Positions 34,883 to 42,053 of a stretch of 64,000 nucleotides of DNA are shown here, piece by piece. Both the position numbers and the translations under genes were made by a program. The stretch comes from Actinomadura parmotrematis (GTDB lineage: Bacteria; Actinomycetota; Actinomycetes; Streptosporangiales; Streptosporangiaceae), in assembly GCF_019458805.1 (NCBI RefSeq), contig NZ_JAIBOA010000006.1, positions 186,001 to 250,000 on the forward strand, in the 5' to 3' direction. Positions within the stretch are counted from its first letter, which is position 1. The number at the start of each line of letters is the position of its first letter. The notes under the pieces were generated by a model. The model had not been told where the DNA came from and did not search any database. It saw only the letters and a program-made list of their open reading frames with translations.

Positions 34883-35701
34883 ATGGTCAGGCCGTCCCCC
34901 GAACCGACCGAGTCGATCTACGCGCTCATGGCTTACGCGCTGCGGCTTTTCCGGGAAAAGCACGGCCTGACGCAGACCCAGGTCGGTGAGATCATGGGTT
35001 GCTCGGTCAGCCAAGTTTCCAAGCACGAAGCCGGAACCGCGCCCCTGGATGACCGGGACTGCCAACGCCTGGAAAACGCCTGGGATCTGGGAAAATTGTT
35101 CTCAGCCATGTCGCATTACGCCAAGCTGGGCGCGGATCCGGACTGGTACAGGCGTCTGCTGCACTTCCATCGCACAGCGACGCAACATCGGATCTTCCAG
35201 AACAACCTCATTCCCATCCCTTGCCAGACCGAGGCGTACGCACGATGCCTGCTGGAGGCGGGGTGGGCGGCGGGCCACGTCGAAGACGTGGACGCGGCGG
35301 TGGAACGGCGCATGGAGCACCAGCGAAAGATCCTCGCCAATGATCCTCAAATCTGGCTCGTGCTGGACCAGCCCGCTTTGCGGACCATGGGAAGCCGCGA
35401 CATCATGGCCGAGCAGCTCGACCGGCTCTTGGAGCTCATGACGCCGCCGACCTCCTTCTCCTTCCGCATGATTCCGGACGCCAGTGCGCCTCACATCGGA
35501 GTCGACGGGTCCTTCTCGGTGTTCGAGCTGCCCAGCCGGATGCTGGTGGGCTTCGCCGGTACAGTCTTCGAGATCGGCCGCGTCATTGAAGATCAGTCCG
35601 AAGCCGCCGCTGTTTTCCTGCGGTTCGAGCGGCTCGCCGCGCGTGCCTGGTCGGAGGACCAGAGCCGGGATTTCATCGTGCAGATGAGAGGAAGCCTGTG
35701 A
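34883..35701 (+). CDS. XRE family regulator with DUF5753 (WhiJ-like)
   Basis: A 272-residue protein. The XRE helix-turn-helix is at about residues 18-60 (LTQTQVGEIMGCSVSQVSKHEAG), and a DUF5753 ligand or interaction domain fills the rest (IPIPCQTEAYARCLLEAGW; FSFRMIPDASAPHIGVDGSFSVFELP). Family members such as WhiJ regulate development together with a small DUF397 protein encoded downstream, as here (4-base GTGA overlap). Codon use is less GC-biased than in neighbouring genes, as is common for this class and possibly a sign of transfer. The C-terminal about 28 residues are repeated in a fragment at 36040-36183. Confidence 0.9.
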   Translation: MVRPSPEPTESIYALMAYALRLFREKHGLTQTQVGEIMGCSVSQVSKHEAGTAPLDDRDCQRLENAWDLGKLFSAMSHYAKLGADPDWYRRLLHFHRTATQHRIFQNNLIPIPCQTEAYARCLLEAGWAAGHVEDVDAAVERRMEHQRKILANDPQIWLVLDQPALRTMGSRDIMAEQLDRLLELMTPPTSFSFRMIPDASAPHIGVDGSFSVFELPSRMLVGFAGTVFEIGRVIEDQSEAAAVFLRFERLAARAWSEDQSRDFIVQMRGSL

Positions 35702-35892
35702 CCGAGATCGAGTGGCGAAAGAGCACCCGCAGCGAGGGCGGCAGCGGCGGAACCTGCGTCGAACTGGCCGTCCTTCACGACGCCGTGGGCGTCCGCGACA
35801 GCACGTCCCCCCAGTCCGGTCACCTGTCCCTCGGCCGCGAGACGCTGACGACCCTCCTCACCCACATCAAGTCCGGCACCCTCGACCTCTGA
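35698..35892 (+). CDS. DUF397 protein, canonical copy
   Basis: A 64-residue DUF397 protein (IEWRKSTRSEGGSGGTCVELA; VGVRDSTSPQSGHLSLG). Its start overlaps the XRE gene stop (GTGA), so both are made together. In whiJ-type systems the DUF397 partner is thought to modulate the XRE regulator. A long palindrome begins 40 bases after the stop. The next DUF397 gene (36180) has a nearly identical 3' half. Confidence 0.88.
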   Translation: MTEIEWRKSTRSEGGSGGTCVELAVLHDAVGVRDSTSPQSGHLSLGRETLTTLLTHIKSGTLDL

Positions 35893-35931
35893 CCGCATCT
35901 CCCCGCCGACGACGCCCGAACCCTGCCACGC

Positions 35932-36039
35932 CCATGACCACCTGGTCGCCGAAAGTTGAGATGCGGCGTGTTGGGCATTTTGAAGATCGAAAGTGCCCAA
36001 CACGCCGCATCTCAACTTTGGATGACCAGCCGGTCATGG
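35932..36039. repeat. Long palindromic element, copy 1
   Basis: The inner hairpin has perfect 26-bp arms (35952-35977 and 35994-36019) around a 16-base loop containing GAAGATCGAAAG. Outer arms CCATGACC..CTGGTC and GACCAG..GGTCATGG extend the symmetry to about 108 bases. Copies 2 and 3 lie at 36587 and 36782. No transposase or coding frame is present, so it behaves like a REP/MITE-type element; it could also terminate the DUF397 transcript. Confidence 0.8.
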
Positions 36040-36183
36040 CGGGGCGGGCGCGGAGTCGGTCGACTCCTTGTCGACCGAGCCGGGCGGTTGGCGGGGTTCC
36101 AGCGGTTCGATCACATCGACGCGAGGGCATGGTCGGAGGAGTGGAGCCTCGATCATCTCCTCGCCGTCAGGGGGAAGCTGTGA
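36040..36183 (+). pseudogene. C-terminal remnant of an XRE-DUF5753 gene
   Basis: The frame ending at 36183 reads FQRFDHIDARAWSEEWSLDHLLAVRGKL, clearly related to the end of the XRE protein just upstream (FLRFERLAARAWSEDQSRDFIVQMRGSL). No HTH or start is attached: the 5' side runs into palindrome copy 1. It is the leftover of a tandem duplication. It keeps the GTGA overlap with the following DUF397 gene, as in the intact pair. Confidence 0.7.
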
Positions 36184-36536
36184 TCGTAATCGAACTGCGT
36201 AGGAGCAGCTTTGGAGATGCTGACGCGGGCGGCGGCGGAGCCTGCGCGGAACTTGCCGTTCTGCACGATGTCGTATGGCGAAAGAGCAGCTTTAGTGGCG
36301 ATGACGCGGGCGGTGGCGGCACGTGTGTGGAACCTGCCGACCTGTGCGGCGTCGCATGGCGCAAGAGCGCCCGCAGCGAGGGCGGCACCGGCGGAACGTG
36401 CGTCAAGTTGGCCGTCCTGCACGACGTCGTGGGCGTGCGCGACAGTACGTCCCCGCAGTCAGGCCATCTGACCATCGGCCGCGAGACGCTGACGGCCCTG
36501 CTCGACCGCATCAAGTCCGGCGTCCTCGACCTCTGA
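36180..36536 (+). CDS. DUF397 protein with three tandem N-terminal modules
   Basis: A 118-residue protein made of three DUF397 motifs. The first two (RRSSFGDADAGGGGACAELA; WRKSSFSGDDAGGGGTCVEP) keep only the N-terminal half of the domain. The third (WRKSARSEGGTGGTCVKLAVL) is complete and ends in VRDSTSPQSGHLTIG and IKSGVLDL, almost the same as the canonical copy upstream. Usual DUF397 proteins have one motif in about 60-70 residues, so this is an internal triplication. GTG start overlaps the stop of the XRE remnant. Whether it is expressed without a full XRE gene is uncertain. Confidence 0.75.
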   Translation: MIVIELRRSSFGDADAGGGGACAELAVLHDVVWRKSSFSGDDAGGGGTCVEPADLCGVAWRKSARSEGGTGGTCVKLAVLHDVVGVRDSTSPQSGHLTIGRETLTALLDRIKSGVLDL

Positions 36537-36586
36537 CCGGCTCTACTCGCTGGCGGCGCAGGACTCCGGACGTTCCGCCCCATCGC

Positions 36587-36694
36587 CCATGACCACCTGG
36601 TCGCCGAAAGTTGAGATGCGGCGTGTTGGGCACTTTGAAGATCGAAAGTGGCCAACACGCCGCATCTCAACCGAGGGTGACCAGGCGGTCATGA
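36587..36694. repeat. Long palindromic element, copy 2
   Basis: The same design as copy 1: outer arms CCATGACCACCTGGTC and GGTGACCAGGCGGTCATG, inner arms of 23 bp (36610-36671) with a single mismatch, and the same GAAGATCGAAAG loop. It starts 51 bases after the triplicated DUF397 gene, the equivalent position to copy 1 after the canonical DUF397 gene. Confidence 0.8.
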
Positions 36695-36781
36695 CGGGCG
36701 GGCCGGGCGGGATCGGCCGAGCCGGCTCGGGCGGGTGGGGCGTGCGGTGGTGGGCTGGGCTGTGAACGGGGGTCGTCCGGG

Positions 36782-36843
36782 GTTGAGCTGCGGCGTGTTG
36801 GGCTCTGGGGAGATCGAAAGTGGCCGGCACGCCGCAGCTCAAC
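36782..36843. repeat. Long palindromic element, diverged copy 3
   Basis: Inner arms GTTGAGCTGCGGCGTGTTGG and its near complement ending GCCGCAGCTCAAC, with loop core GAGATCGAAAG, match copies 1 and 2 with several changes; outer arms are degraded. It ends 12 bases before the stop of the minus-strand DUF559 gene and could serve as its terminator. Confidence 0.65.
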
Positions 36844-36855
36844 GTCCGTGGGCGG

Positions 36856-37743
36856 TCAGGGGCGGCGCTGTGCGAGGGCGTTGCGGACGCGGCGGACGAC
36901 GTGGCGCGGGTGTCGGAAGAGGGCGTCCGCGTCGACGCGGATGACGATCCAGCCGGCGTCGATGAGCCGGGCGTCCCGCTCGATGTCGTAGGCGTACTGC
37001 TGCGGATCCTGCTGGTGGTGCCGCCCCTCGTACTGGATCGCGATCTTGAGGGCCGGGTAGGACAGGTCGGGGCGGGCCAGCCAGACGCCCCAGCCGTTGA
37101 GGACGTCCTCGTTGACCATGGGCCGGGGCAGTCCGTGGTCGGTCAGCAGGATCCGCAGCCGGGTCTCCGGCGGCGAGTCGGCCCGCGCGTCGAGGAGCGG
37201 CAGCGCGTCGCGGGCGCGCTGCACGCCGCGCCGGCGGTGGCTCCCGGCGAGGAAGGCCGCGATGGTCTCGCGCTCGGCGAGGCCGCGGCGCAGGATCTCG
37301 TCGCCGGCGACCAGTAGGTCCAGGCGCGGCAGCGTCGCGGCCAGTTCGAGGAACAGCCGGGCGGGACCGACGAGCCTGCGCCCCTCGTGCACCGTGATCT
37401 GGTCGGCGGGGATCGTGTAGCGGTGCACGCGCGGATCCTTGCTGCGGGGGAACGTCGCCGCGCTGGACGGCACGGCAACGTGAGTGCGCATGTCCCGCTC
37501 CGGAACCGTGAGACCGTACAGCCGCGCCGCCGTCAGTCCGCAGAAGGCGGCTTCGGGCGGGAGCAGGAGCGAGGCGGCGTCCGCCCGCAGGTGCACGGAG
37601 TCCGGCGTGCGGGCGGCGACGTACACGTCGTGGAAGACGCGGCGGAACGCGCGACTCCTCAACTGCCTGTACGTCAGGCCGGACGCGGAGGCGTTCGCCG
37701 AGCGGAAAGGGGCCGGCTTCGGCAGGGGGGCCGGGATGTCCAT
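36856..37743 (-). CDS. DUF559/AbiEi-like protein with VSR-type nuclease fold
   Basis: A 295-residue protein of a large actinobacterial family. The N-terminal part (LTYRQLRSRAFRRVFHDVYVAA) is the AbiEi-antitoxin-like winged-helix segment. The C-terminal part has the VSR/DUF559 pattern: AIQYEGRHHQQDPQQYAYDIERD followed by GWIVIRVDADAL. The E..H and D residues resemble nuclease active-site positions, but no activity is established. The ATG at 37743 matches the usual family N terminus; an upstream ATG at 37836 has no ribosome site either. No AbiEii toxin gene is adjacent, so a toxin-antitoxin role is not supported here. Confidence 0.75.
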   Translation of the reverse strand: MDIPAPLPKPAPFRSANASASGLTYRQLRSRAFRRVFHDVYVAARTPDSVHLRADAASLLLPPEAAFCGLTAARLYGLTVPERDMRTHVAVPSSAATFPRSKDPRVHRYTIPADQITVHEGRRLVGPARLFLELAATLPRLDLLVAGDEILRRGLAERETIAAFLAGSHRRRGVQRARDALPLLDARADSPPETRLRILLTDHGLPRPMVNEDVLNGWGVWLARPDLSYPALKIAIQYEGRHHQQDPQQYAYDIERDARLIDAGWIVIRVDADALFRHPRHVVRRVRNALAQRRP

Positions 37744-37854
37744 GGCGGGATAGCTGCACTTCGAGCCGTCGATCCATGCGTACCGTGACCGTATCGCTAC
37801 TGTGCCGTTCCGCTTCCGTGAGTCACGGCTCCCCATAGGGGTGGAAAGCGAAGG

Positions 37855-38244
37855 TCATGCGCCGGGGCGGCGGGCGTCGACCTCTATCTCGATCTTCATG
37901 CGGGGGTCGGCGAGGCCGCAGACGAGCATCGTGGCGGCCGGGCGGACGTCGCCGAAGCGGCGGCGCAGGACCGGCCAGCAGGGCTCGAAGTCCGCGCGGT
38001 CGGGCAGCAGGTAGCGCACCCGCACGACGTCGGCGAAGGCGCATCCCGCCTCGGCCAGCGCGGCCCCGATGTTCCGGAGGCACTGCTCGGCCTGCTCCAC
38101 GACGTCGTCGGGGATCGTCATGGTGGTGTAGTCGAAGCCGGTCGTCCCGGACACGTGCACCCGGTCGCCGTCCACCACGGCGCGGGCGTAGCCGATCTGC
38201 TCCTCGAAGGTCGAACCGCTGAGGATCGCGCGTCGTTCCGTCAT
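37855..38244 (-). CDS. RidA family protein (second copy)
   Basis: A 129-residue Rid-family protein (GYARAVVDGDRVHVSGTTGFDY, QAEQCLRNIGAALAEAG, VVRVRYLLPDRADFEPCW, and a PAATMLVCGLADPRMKIEIEV end). It resembles the subgroup with alanine before the final strand; the usual catalytic arginine (CRTTV type) is replaced by the PAATM sequence, so deaminase activity is doubtful. Stand-alone gene. Confidence 0.85.
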   Translation of the reverse strand: MTERRAILSGSTFEEQIGYARAVVDGDRVHVSGTTGFDYTTMTIPDDVVEQAEQCLRNIGAALAEAGCAFADVVRVRYLLPDRADFEPCWPVLRRRFGDVRPAATMLVCGLADPRMKIEIEVDARRPGA

Positions 38245-38302
38245 GCGCCGAACGTTAGGGGGTCGGGGTGGACGCGCCGGCGGCGGGCGGGTCCCGGGCG
38301 CG

Positions 38303-38704
38303 TCAGGACCAGACGGGGCCGTCCTCGGTCCAGGTGACGCCCTTGTTGCGGCAGAGGCAGAAGGGGTGGCCGATCGGGTCGGTGAAGACGCGCCAGCCGT
38401 AGCCCTCGGGGTTGATGAAGTCCTGCCGCAGCGTCGCGCCGAGGTCGATGACGCGGCGCTGCTCGGCGTCGATGTCGTCCACCTCGAAGTCCAGGTGGAA
38501 CTGCTTGGGGTGCTCGGCGTCGGGCCACTGCGGGGCGCGGTAGTCGTCCACCCGGATGAAGGCCAGCTCGATCTCGCCGAACTGGACGCCGGCCCAGTCC
38601 GCGTCGCTGCTCTCCTTGACGGGGCGGCCCGTCACGGCGGCGTAGAAGGCCGCCAGCTTCATCGTGTCCGGGGCGTCGATGATGAAGTCGGTGAGTCGCA
38701 GCAT
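38303..38704 (-). CDS. VOC/glyoxalase-like protein
   Basis: A 133-residue protein with two beta-alpha-beta-beta-beta modules of the vicinal oxygen chelate fold (LTDFIIDAPDTMKLAAFYAAVTG; QFHLDFEVDDIDAEQRRVIDLGA; FTDPIGHPFCL). Putative metal residues His and Glu are visible in the second half, as in actinobacterial glyoxalase-like (DUF6597/VOC) proteins. The ATG at 38704 begins directly at the first strand. Function unknown; no partner genes. Confidence 0.83.
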   Translation of the reverse strand: MLRLTDFIIDAPDTMKLAAFYAAVTGRPVKESSDADWAGVQFGEIELAFIRVDDYRAPQWPDAEHPKQFHLDFEVDDIDAEQRRVIDLGATLRQDFINPEGYGWRVFTDPIGHPFCLCRNKGVTWTEDGPVWS

Positions 38705-38881
38705 CCCGCGATCCTGCCACAGCGCGCGGGCGCCGGCGGACGCCCGCGTGCCCCTATCGGGGTCCCGCCTCGAACGCTCGGGCGATGGCGTCCGGGCGCA
38801 GTGGGGAGAGGGTGGTGACGCCGTCGGACGGCCTCGGTTCGCGCATCCGGCGATTCTCGGCGCCGGCGGATAGCCGCCGGG

Positions 38882-38928
38882 TGTCAATCGGGGGTTGACG
38901 CTCGGCGGGTGTCAATCTACGGTTGACA
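38882..38928 (+). promoter_or_regulatory. Two TGTCAA-N7-TTGACR operators before the Clp-N gene
   Basis: Site 1, 38882-38900, reads TGTCAA-N7-TTGACG; site 2, 38910-38928, reads TGTCAA-N7-TTGACA. They are 28 bp apart. The second ends one base before the ATG, so promoter and operator overlap the start and the mRNA may be leaderless. Autoregulation by the HTH-bearing product is likely. Confidence 0.65.
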
Positions 38929-38929
38929 C

Positions 38930-39613
38930 ATGAGTCCACTCAACATCAGCCTCGCCGACCTGATCGCCCGCCTCGACGCGGAGCTCCCCGAGGCGAGCGA
39001 CCTCGACCGCATCGCCGAGGCGCAGCTCAGGAACCGGACCCTCATCGACCTCGGCGACCAGCTCGTCGACCACTACGTCAACAAGGCCAAGCGGGCCGGC
39101 GCGTCCTGGAACGACATCGGCGGCGCCATCGGGGTGACCCGGCAGGCCGCCCAGCAGCGCCACGCGCCCGCCCCGTTCGCGCGGTTCACCGACCGGAACC
39201 GGCACGTCATCGTGCTCGCGCAGGAGGCCGCCCGGACGCACAAGCACGACTCCATCGGCACCGAGCACATCCTGCTCGGCCTGCTCGGCGAGCCGCAGGG
39301 CCTCGCCTACGAGCTGCTCGTGGCGCGGGCCGGGACGGAGCAGGCCGTCCGCGCCGCGATCGAGGAGGCGCTGCCGCCGGCGGGGAAGAAGGCGCCGCGG
39401 GGGCACATCCCGTTCCGGTCGGAGGGTAAGGAGGTCATCGAGCAGGCGTCCGGCGCGGCGGCCGACCTCGGCCACGACCGGGTCGACACCGAGCACACGC
39501 TGCTCGGCCTGATCCGCGTCGAGGAGTGCGCGACCGCGCGGATCCTGCGCGACCTCGGCTTCACGCCGGACGGCCTGCGCGAGGCGGTCGAGGGCGCCGC
39601 GCGCGACGAGTGA
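38930..39613 (+). CDS. HTH plus Clp N-terminal repeat protein
   Basis: A 227-residue protein. Residues about 1-75 include a helix-turn-helix (ASWNDIGGAIGVTRQAAQQRH). The remainder has two Clp-N repeats (RHVIVLAQEAARTHKHDSIGTEHILLGLL; DRVDTEHTLLGLIRVEECATARILRDLG), the substrate-docking domain of ClpA/ClpC without any AAA+ ATPase. Such proteins are thought to be transcriptional regulators or adaptors linking stress and Clp proteolysis. ATG immediately follows a palindromic operator. Confidence 0.85.
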   Translation: MSPLNISLADLIARLDAELPEASDLDRIAEAQLRNRTLIDLGDQLVDHYVNKAKRAGASWNDIGGAIGVTRQAAQQRHAPAPFARFTDRNRHVIVLAQEAARTHKHDSIGTEHILLGLLGEPQGLAYELLVARAGTEQAVRAAIEEALPPAGKKAPRGHIPFRSEGKEVIEQASGAAADLGHDRVDTEHTLLGLIRVEECATARILRDLGFTPDGLREAVEGAARDE

Positions 39614-39627
39614 CGCCGGAGCTTTAA

Positions 39628-39654
39628 TTCGTTGACGAATAACTCGTCAGCGAA
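39628..39654. promoter_or_regulatory. 27-bp inverted repeat upstream of SnoaL-like gene
   Basis: Arms TTCGTTGACGA and TCGTCAGCGAA (one mismatch) flank ATAAC. The repeat contains a promoter-like TTGACG and lies about 45 bases before the ATG at 39699, consistent with a MarR/TetR-type operator. No matching regulator gene is adjacent. Confidence 0.45.
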
Positions 39655-39698
39655 CTATGCTGCGGCCGGTGGCCCCCGCCCCCCGGAGGAGGAGCGCC

Positions 39699-40151
39699 AT
39701 GCCCGACTCCCTGTCCCCGCGCCAGGTCTTCCTGGAGCTCGTGCACGGCGTCTGCGACGAACGCTGGGAGGACGTGCTCGACCTCTACGCCGAGCAGACC
39801 CACGTGGACCACCCGTTCCATCCCGAGGGCACGCCCCCCATGCGGTCCCTGGCGGAGCTGCGCGCGCACTTCGGCGCCGGCGGCGGGAGCGGGCGCACCC
39901 TGCGCCGCCGGCCGGCGGGGATCACCGTCCACGAGACCGCGGACCCCGAGGTCATCGTGGCCGAGTTCCGGTACGAGGGGGTCGTGGTGGAGACCGGCGC
40001 GCCGTTCGCCATCCCGGCGATCTTCGTGCTGCGGGTCCGGAACGGGAAGATCGTCGAGTCCCGCGACTACCTGGACCACCTGCGCTCCGCCGCGGCCCGC
40101 GGCCACCTCGGCGAGGTCCTCGCCGCCGTCGGGCGGCACCACGCCCCCTGA
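39699..40151 (+). CDS. SnoaL-like/NTF2-fold protein
   Basis: A 150-residue NTF2-like protein (FLELVHGVCDERWEDVLDLYAEQTHVDHPF; AEFRYEGVVVETGAPFAIPAIFVLRVRNGKIVESRDYLD). The conserved cone-shaped fold binds small hydrophobic ligands; members are isomerases, dehydratases or of unknown function. ATG with GGAGGAGG upstream. The operator-like repeat in front suggests inducible expression. No catalytic residues can be assigned with confidence. Confidence 0.8.
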   Translation: MPDSLSPRQVFLELVHGVCDERWEDVLDLYAEQTHVDHPFHPEGTPPMRSLAELRAHFGAGGGSGRTLRRRPAGITVHETADPEVIVAEFRYEGVVVETGAPFAIPAIFVLRVRNGKIVESRDYLDHLRSAAARGHLGEVLAAVGRHHAP

Positions 40152-40161
40152 CGGGCGGCGC

Positions 40162-40824
40162 CTAGCGGACGGCGAAGCCGGCGATCTGTGTCCGGACGGG
40201 AACGAAAGTAGAGCGGAACGGGAACTCGGTGATGTCCACCGAGGCGAACCCGGCCGCGCGGATGGCGGCCGCGGTGTCCCGGTCGGTGCGGCAGCCCTCG
40301 AAGGCCCACCGCCACGGCCGCCGGACGAGCCGCTGGACGCGCCGGACGGCGCCGGGCGGCGCGGCGACGTGCTCGATGAAGGCGAACCGGCCGCCCGGCC
40401 GCAGGATCCGGTGGACCTCGCGGAGCACCCCGTCGAGGTCGCCGACGGTGCAGAGCACCCACGTGCACAGCACGGTGTCCACACTCGCGTCGGGCAGGTC
40501 GATCGCCTCGCCCGGGACCGGGTGGACGGTCAGGTGGACGCCGCGGGCGGCGGCCGCGCGCTCCAGCCGCCGGTGGAAGTGGGGGTTCGGCTCGATGGCG
40601 TGCACGGTCGTGCCGGGCGGCAGGTAGCGCAGGTTGGGGCCGTTGCCGGCGCCGATCTCGGCGACGACGCCGCCCGCGCCGTCGAGGATCCGCCGCTTGT
40701 GGGCGGCGAGCTTCCGGTCGATGTAGCCGCCCATGAGCGCGAAGAACGCCGAGTTCAGGCGCCCGCGCACCGGGTTCGGGCGCGGCGCCCGCGGTGGCGT
40801 CGCGCGCGTGCTGGTGTCGGTCAT
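40162..40824 (-). CDS. Class I SAM-dependent methyltransferase
   Basis: A 220-residue methyltransferase with the glycine-rich SAM motif VAEIGAGNGPNLRYLP (motif I), the acidic end of strand 2 in HAIEPNPHF, a DASVDTVLCTWVLC motif II/post-I region and LREVHRILRPGGRFAFIEH. This pattern fits UbiE/METTL7-like small-molecule or lipid methyltransferases. Substrate unknown. The nearest gene upstream is a transcriptional regulator on the same strand. Confidence 0.85.
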   Translation of the reverse strand: MTDTSTRATPPRAPRPNPVRGRLNSAFFALMGGYIDRKLAAHKRRILDGAGGVVAEIGAGNGPNLRYLPPGTTVHAIEPNPHFHRRLERAAAARGVHLTVHPVPGEAIDLPDASVDTVLCTWVLCTVGDLDGVLREVHRILRPGGRFAFIEHVAAPPGAVRRVQRLVRRPWRWAFEGCRTDRDTAAAIRAAGFASVDITEFPFRSTFVPVRTQIAGFAVR

Positions 40825-40912
40825 GGCCGCTCCTTCGGTCCGCGGTTCATCCCCGCAGGATGCGACGGCGCGCGGCGTCCTGTCAGGCGGGGAACTACCC
40901 CAGTCCGCTACC

Positions 40913-41944
40913 TCACCGGTCGCGCCGGGCCCACCAGGCGGCGACCTGGGCGCGGGAGCGGACGCCGAGCCGCTGCCGGATCCGCTCGACGTGGCCCTCG
41001 GCGGAGCGCTCCTCGATGCCGAGGCGCCCGGCGATCTCGCGGTTGCTCAGCCCGTCCGCGACCAGCGCCGCGACCTGGAGCTGCCGGGGCGTGAGGACGT
41101 CGCCGGCCGGCGGGGGCACCGGCTCGCCGAGGTGCTCCAGGACGGCGCGGACGACCGGCGCCGCGTCCCCCGCCCACGGGAAGTGGCTGCGGCCCGGGAG
41201 CGTCACCAGCCGCGCGCCGGGGATCCGCGCCGCCAGGTCGCGGCCGAGCCGGCAGGGGATCGCCCGGTCGTCGCGCCGGTGCAGGACGAGCGTCGGCGCG
41301 GCCACGGCGTCCAGCAGGTCCGCCACGCTCGCCTCGTAGCACTGCTCCAGCAGCTCGCAGGCGAACTCGGCGGTGGACGCGTCCCGCTGGAACCGCGCGA
41401 AGTCGCGCTTGGCGCCGGTATCGGCGTCGGCCATGAAGATGTCGGCCAGCACGTCCGAGCCCAGCCCCCAGTGCGCGCGCACCATGCCGAGCACGGCCGC
41501 CCTGACCTGCGGGGACGCGACGCGGCGGCCGTCGGCGTAGCCGCCGTAGACGGCGAGGCGCCCGACGCGCTCGGGACGCCGCGCGGCGAAGGCCAGCGAC
41601 ACCGCCGCGGCCGTCGAGACGCCCAGCAGGTCGAACCGCTCCTGCCGCAGATGGTCCGCGACCGCCTCCAGCGCGCGCACGCCGGCGTCCACGGTCTGGC
41701 GCGACGGCGACGGGTCGGACAGCCCGCAGCCGGGCTTGTCGTACAGGACGACCGTGCGGCGCGCGGCGAGCGGGACGAGGAACGCGCGGACGGCCGGGTC
41801 CTGCCAGAGCAGCTCCAGGTGGCTGATCCAGGCGGGCGGAAGGATCAGCAGGGGGCCGGTGCCGACGGCGCCGTAGGCGATCCGCGTCCCGTCCCCGGCG
41901 GGGCAGAAACGGATCTCGAAGCGCGGCCCCTGCCCGCCGTCCAT
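40913..41944 (-). CDS. Alpha/beta-hydrolase fused to a LuxR-type HTH
   Basis: A 343-residue fusion. Residues about 15-265 form an alpha/beta-hydrolase with nucleophile Ser in LLGVSTAAA, acid Asp in [10 protein letters not shown] and His in [10 protein letters not shown]. The elbow reads G-x-S-x-A rather than the usual G-x-S-x-G. Residues about 275-340 are a LuxR HTH ([36 protein letters not shown]). It probably senses or hydrolyses a small ester- or lactone-like ligand and controls transcription accordingly. Target genes may be neighbours. Related hydrolase-LuxR fusions are known in actinobacteria, so the architecture is uncommon rather than unique. Confidence 0.85.
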   Translation of the reverse strand: MDGGQGPRFEIRFCPAGDGTRIAYGAVGTGPLLILPPAWISHLELLWQDPAVRAFLVPLAARRTVVLYDKPGCGLSDPSPSRQTVDAGVRALEAVADHLRQERFDLLGVSTAAAVSLAFAARRPERVGRLAVYGGYADGRRVASPQVRAAVLGMVRAHWGLGSDVLADIFMADADTGAKRDFARFQRDASTAEFACELLEQCYEASVADLLDAVAAPTLVLHRRDDRAIPCRLGRDLAARIPGARLVTLPGRSHFPWAGDAAPVVRAVLEHLGEPVPPPAGDVLTPRQLQVAALVADGLSNREIAGRLGIEERSAEGHVERIRQRLGVRSRAQVAAWWARRDR

Positions 41945-42053
41945 CGCCCACGCCCCCTGCCGCCCTTGGAACCGACCCTCCTAACGTCGCACATCCCGTG
42001 GCCGGGCGGTTCGCGCTGTTAGCGTTGCTTCCCGGTGATCTGAGAGGGGACGC

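Noticed and set aside
35712..36179. Upstream extension of the triplicated DUF397 frame
   Set aside because: It runs across the canonical DUF397 gene in another frame and through palindrome copy 1; the GTG at 36180 with the GTGA overlap is the natural start.
35932..36843. Palindromes considered as a CRISPR array or insertion sequence
   Set aside because: Only three copies, unevenly spaced by coding sequence, each itself a long palindrome, with no cas genes, no spacers and no transposase.
36856..37743. DUF559/AbiEi-like gene as part of a toxin-antitoxin or abortive-infection pair
   Set aside because: No AbiEii-type nucleotidyltransferase gene lies beside it, so there is no second component.
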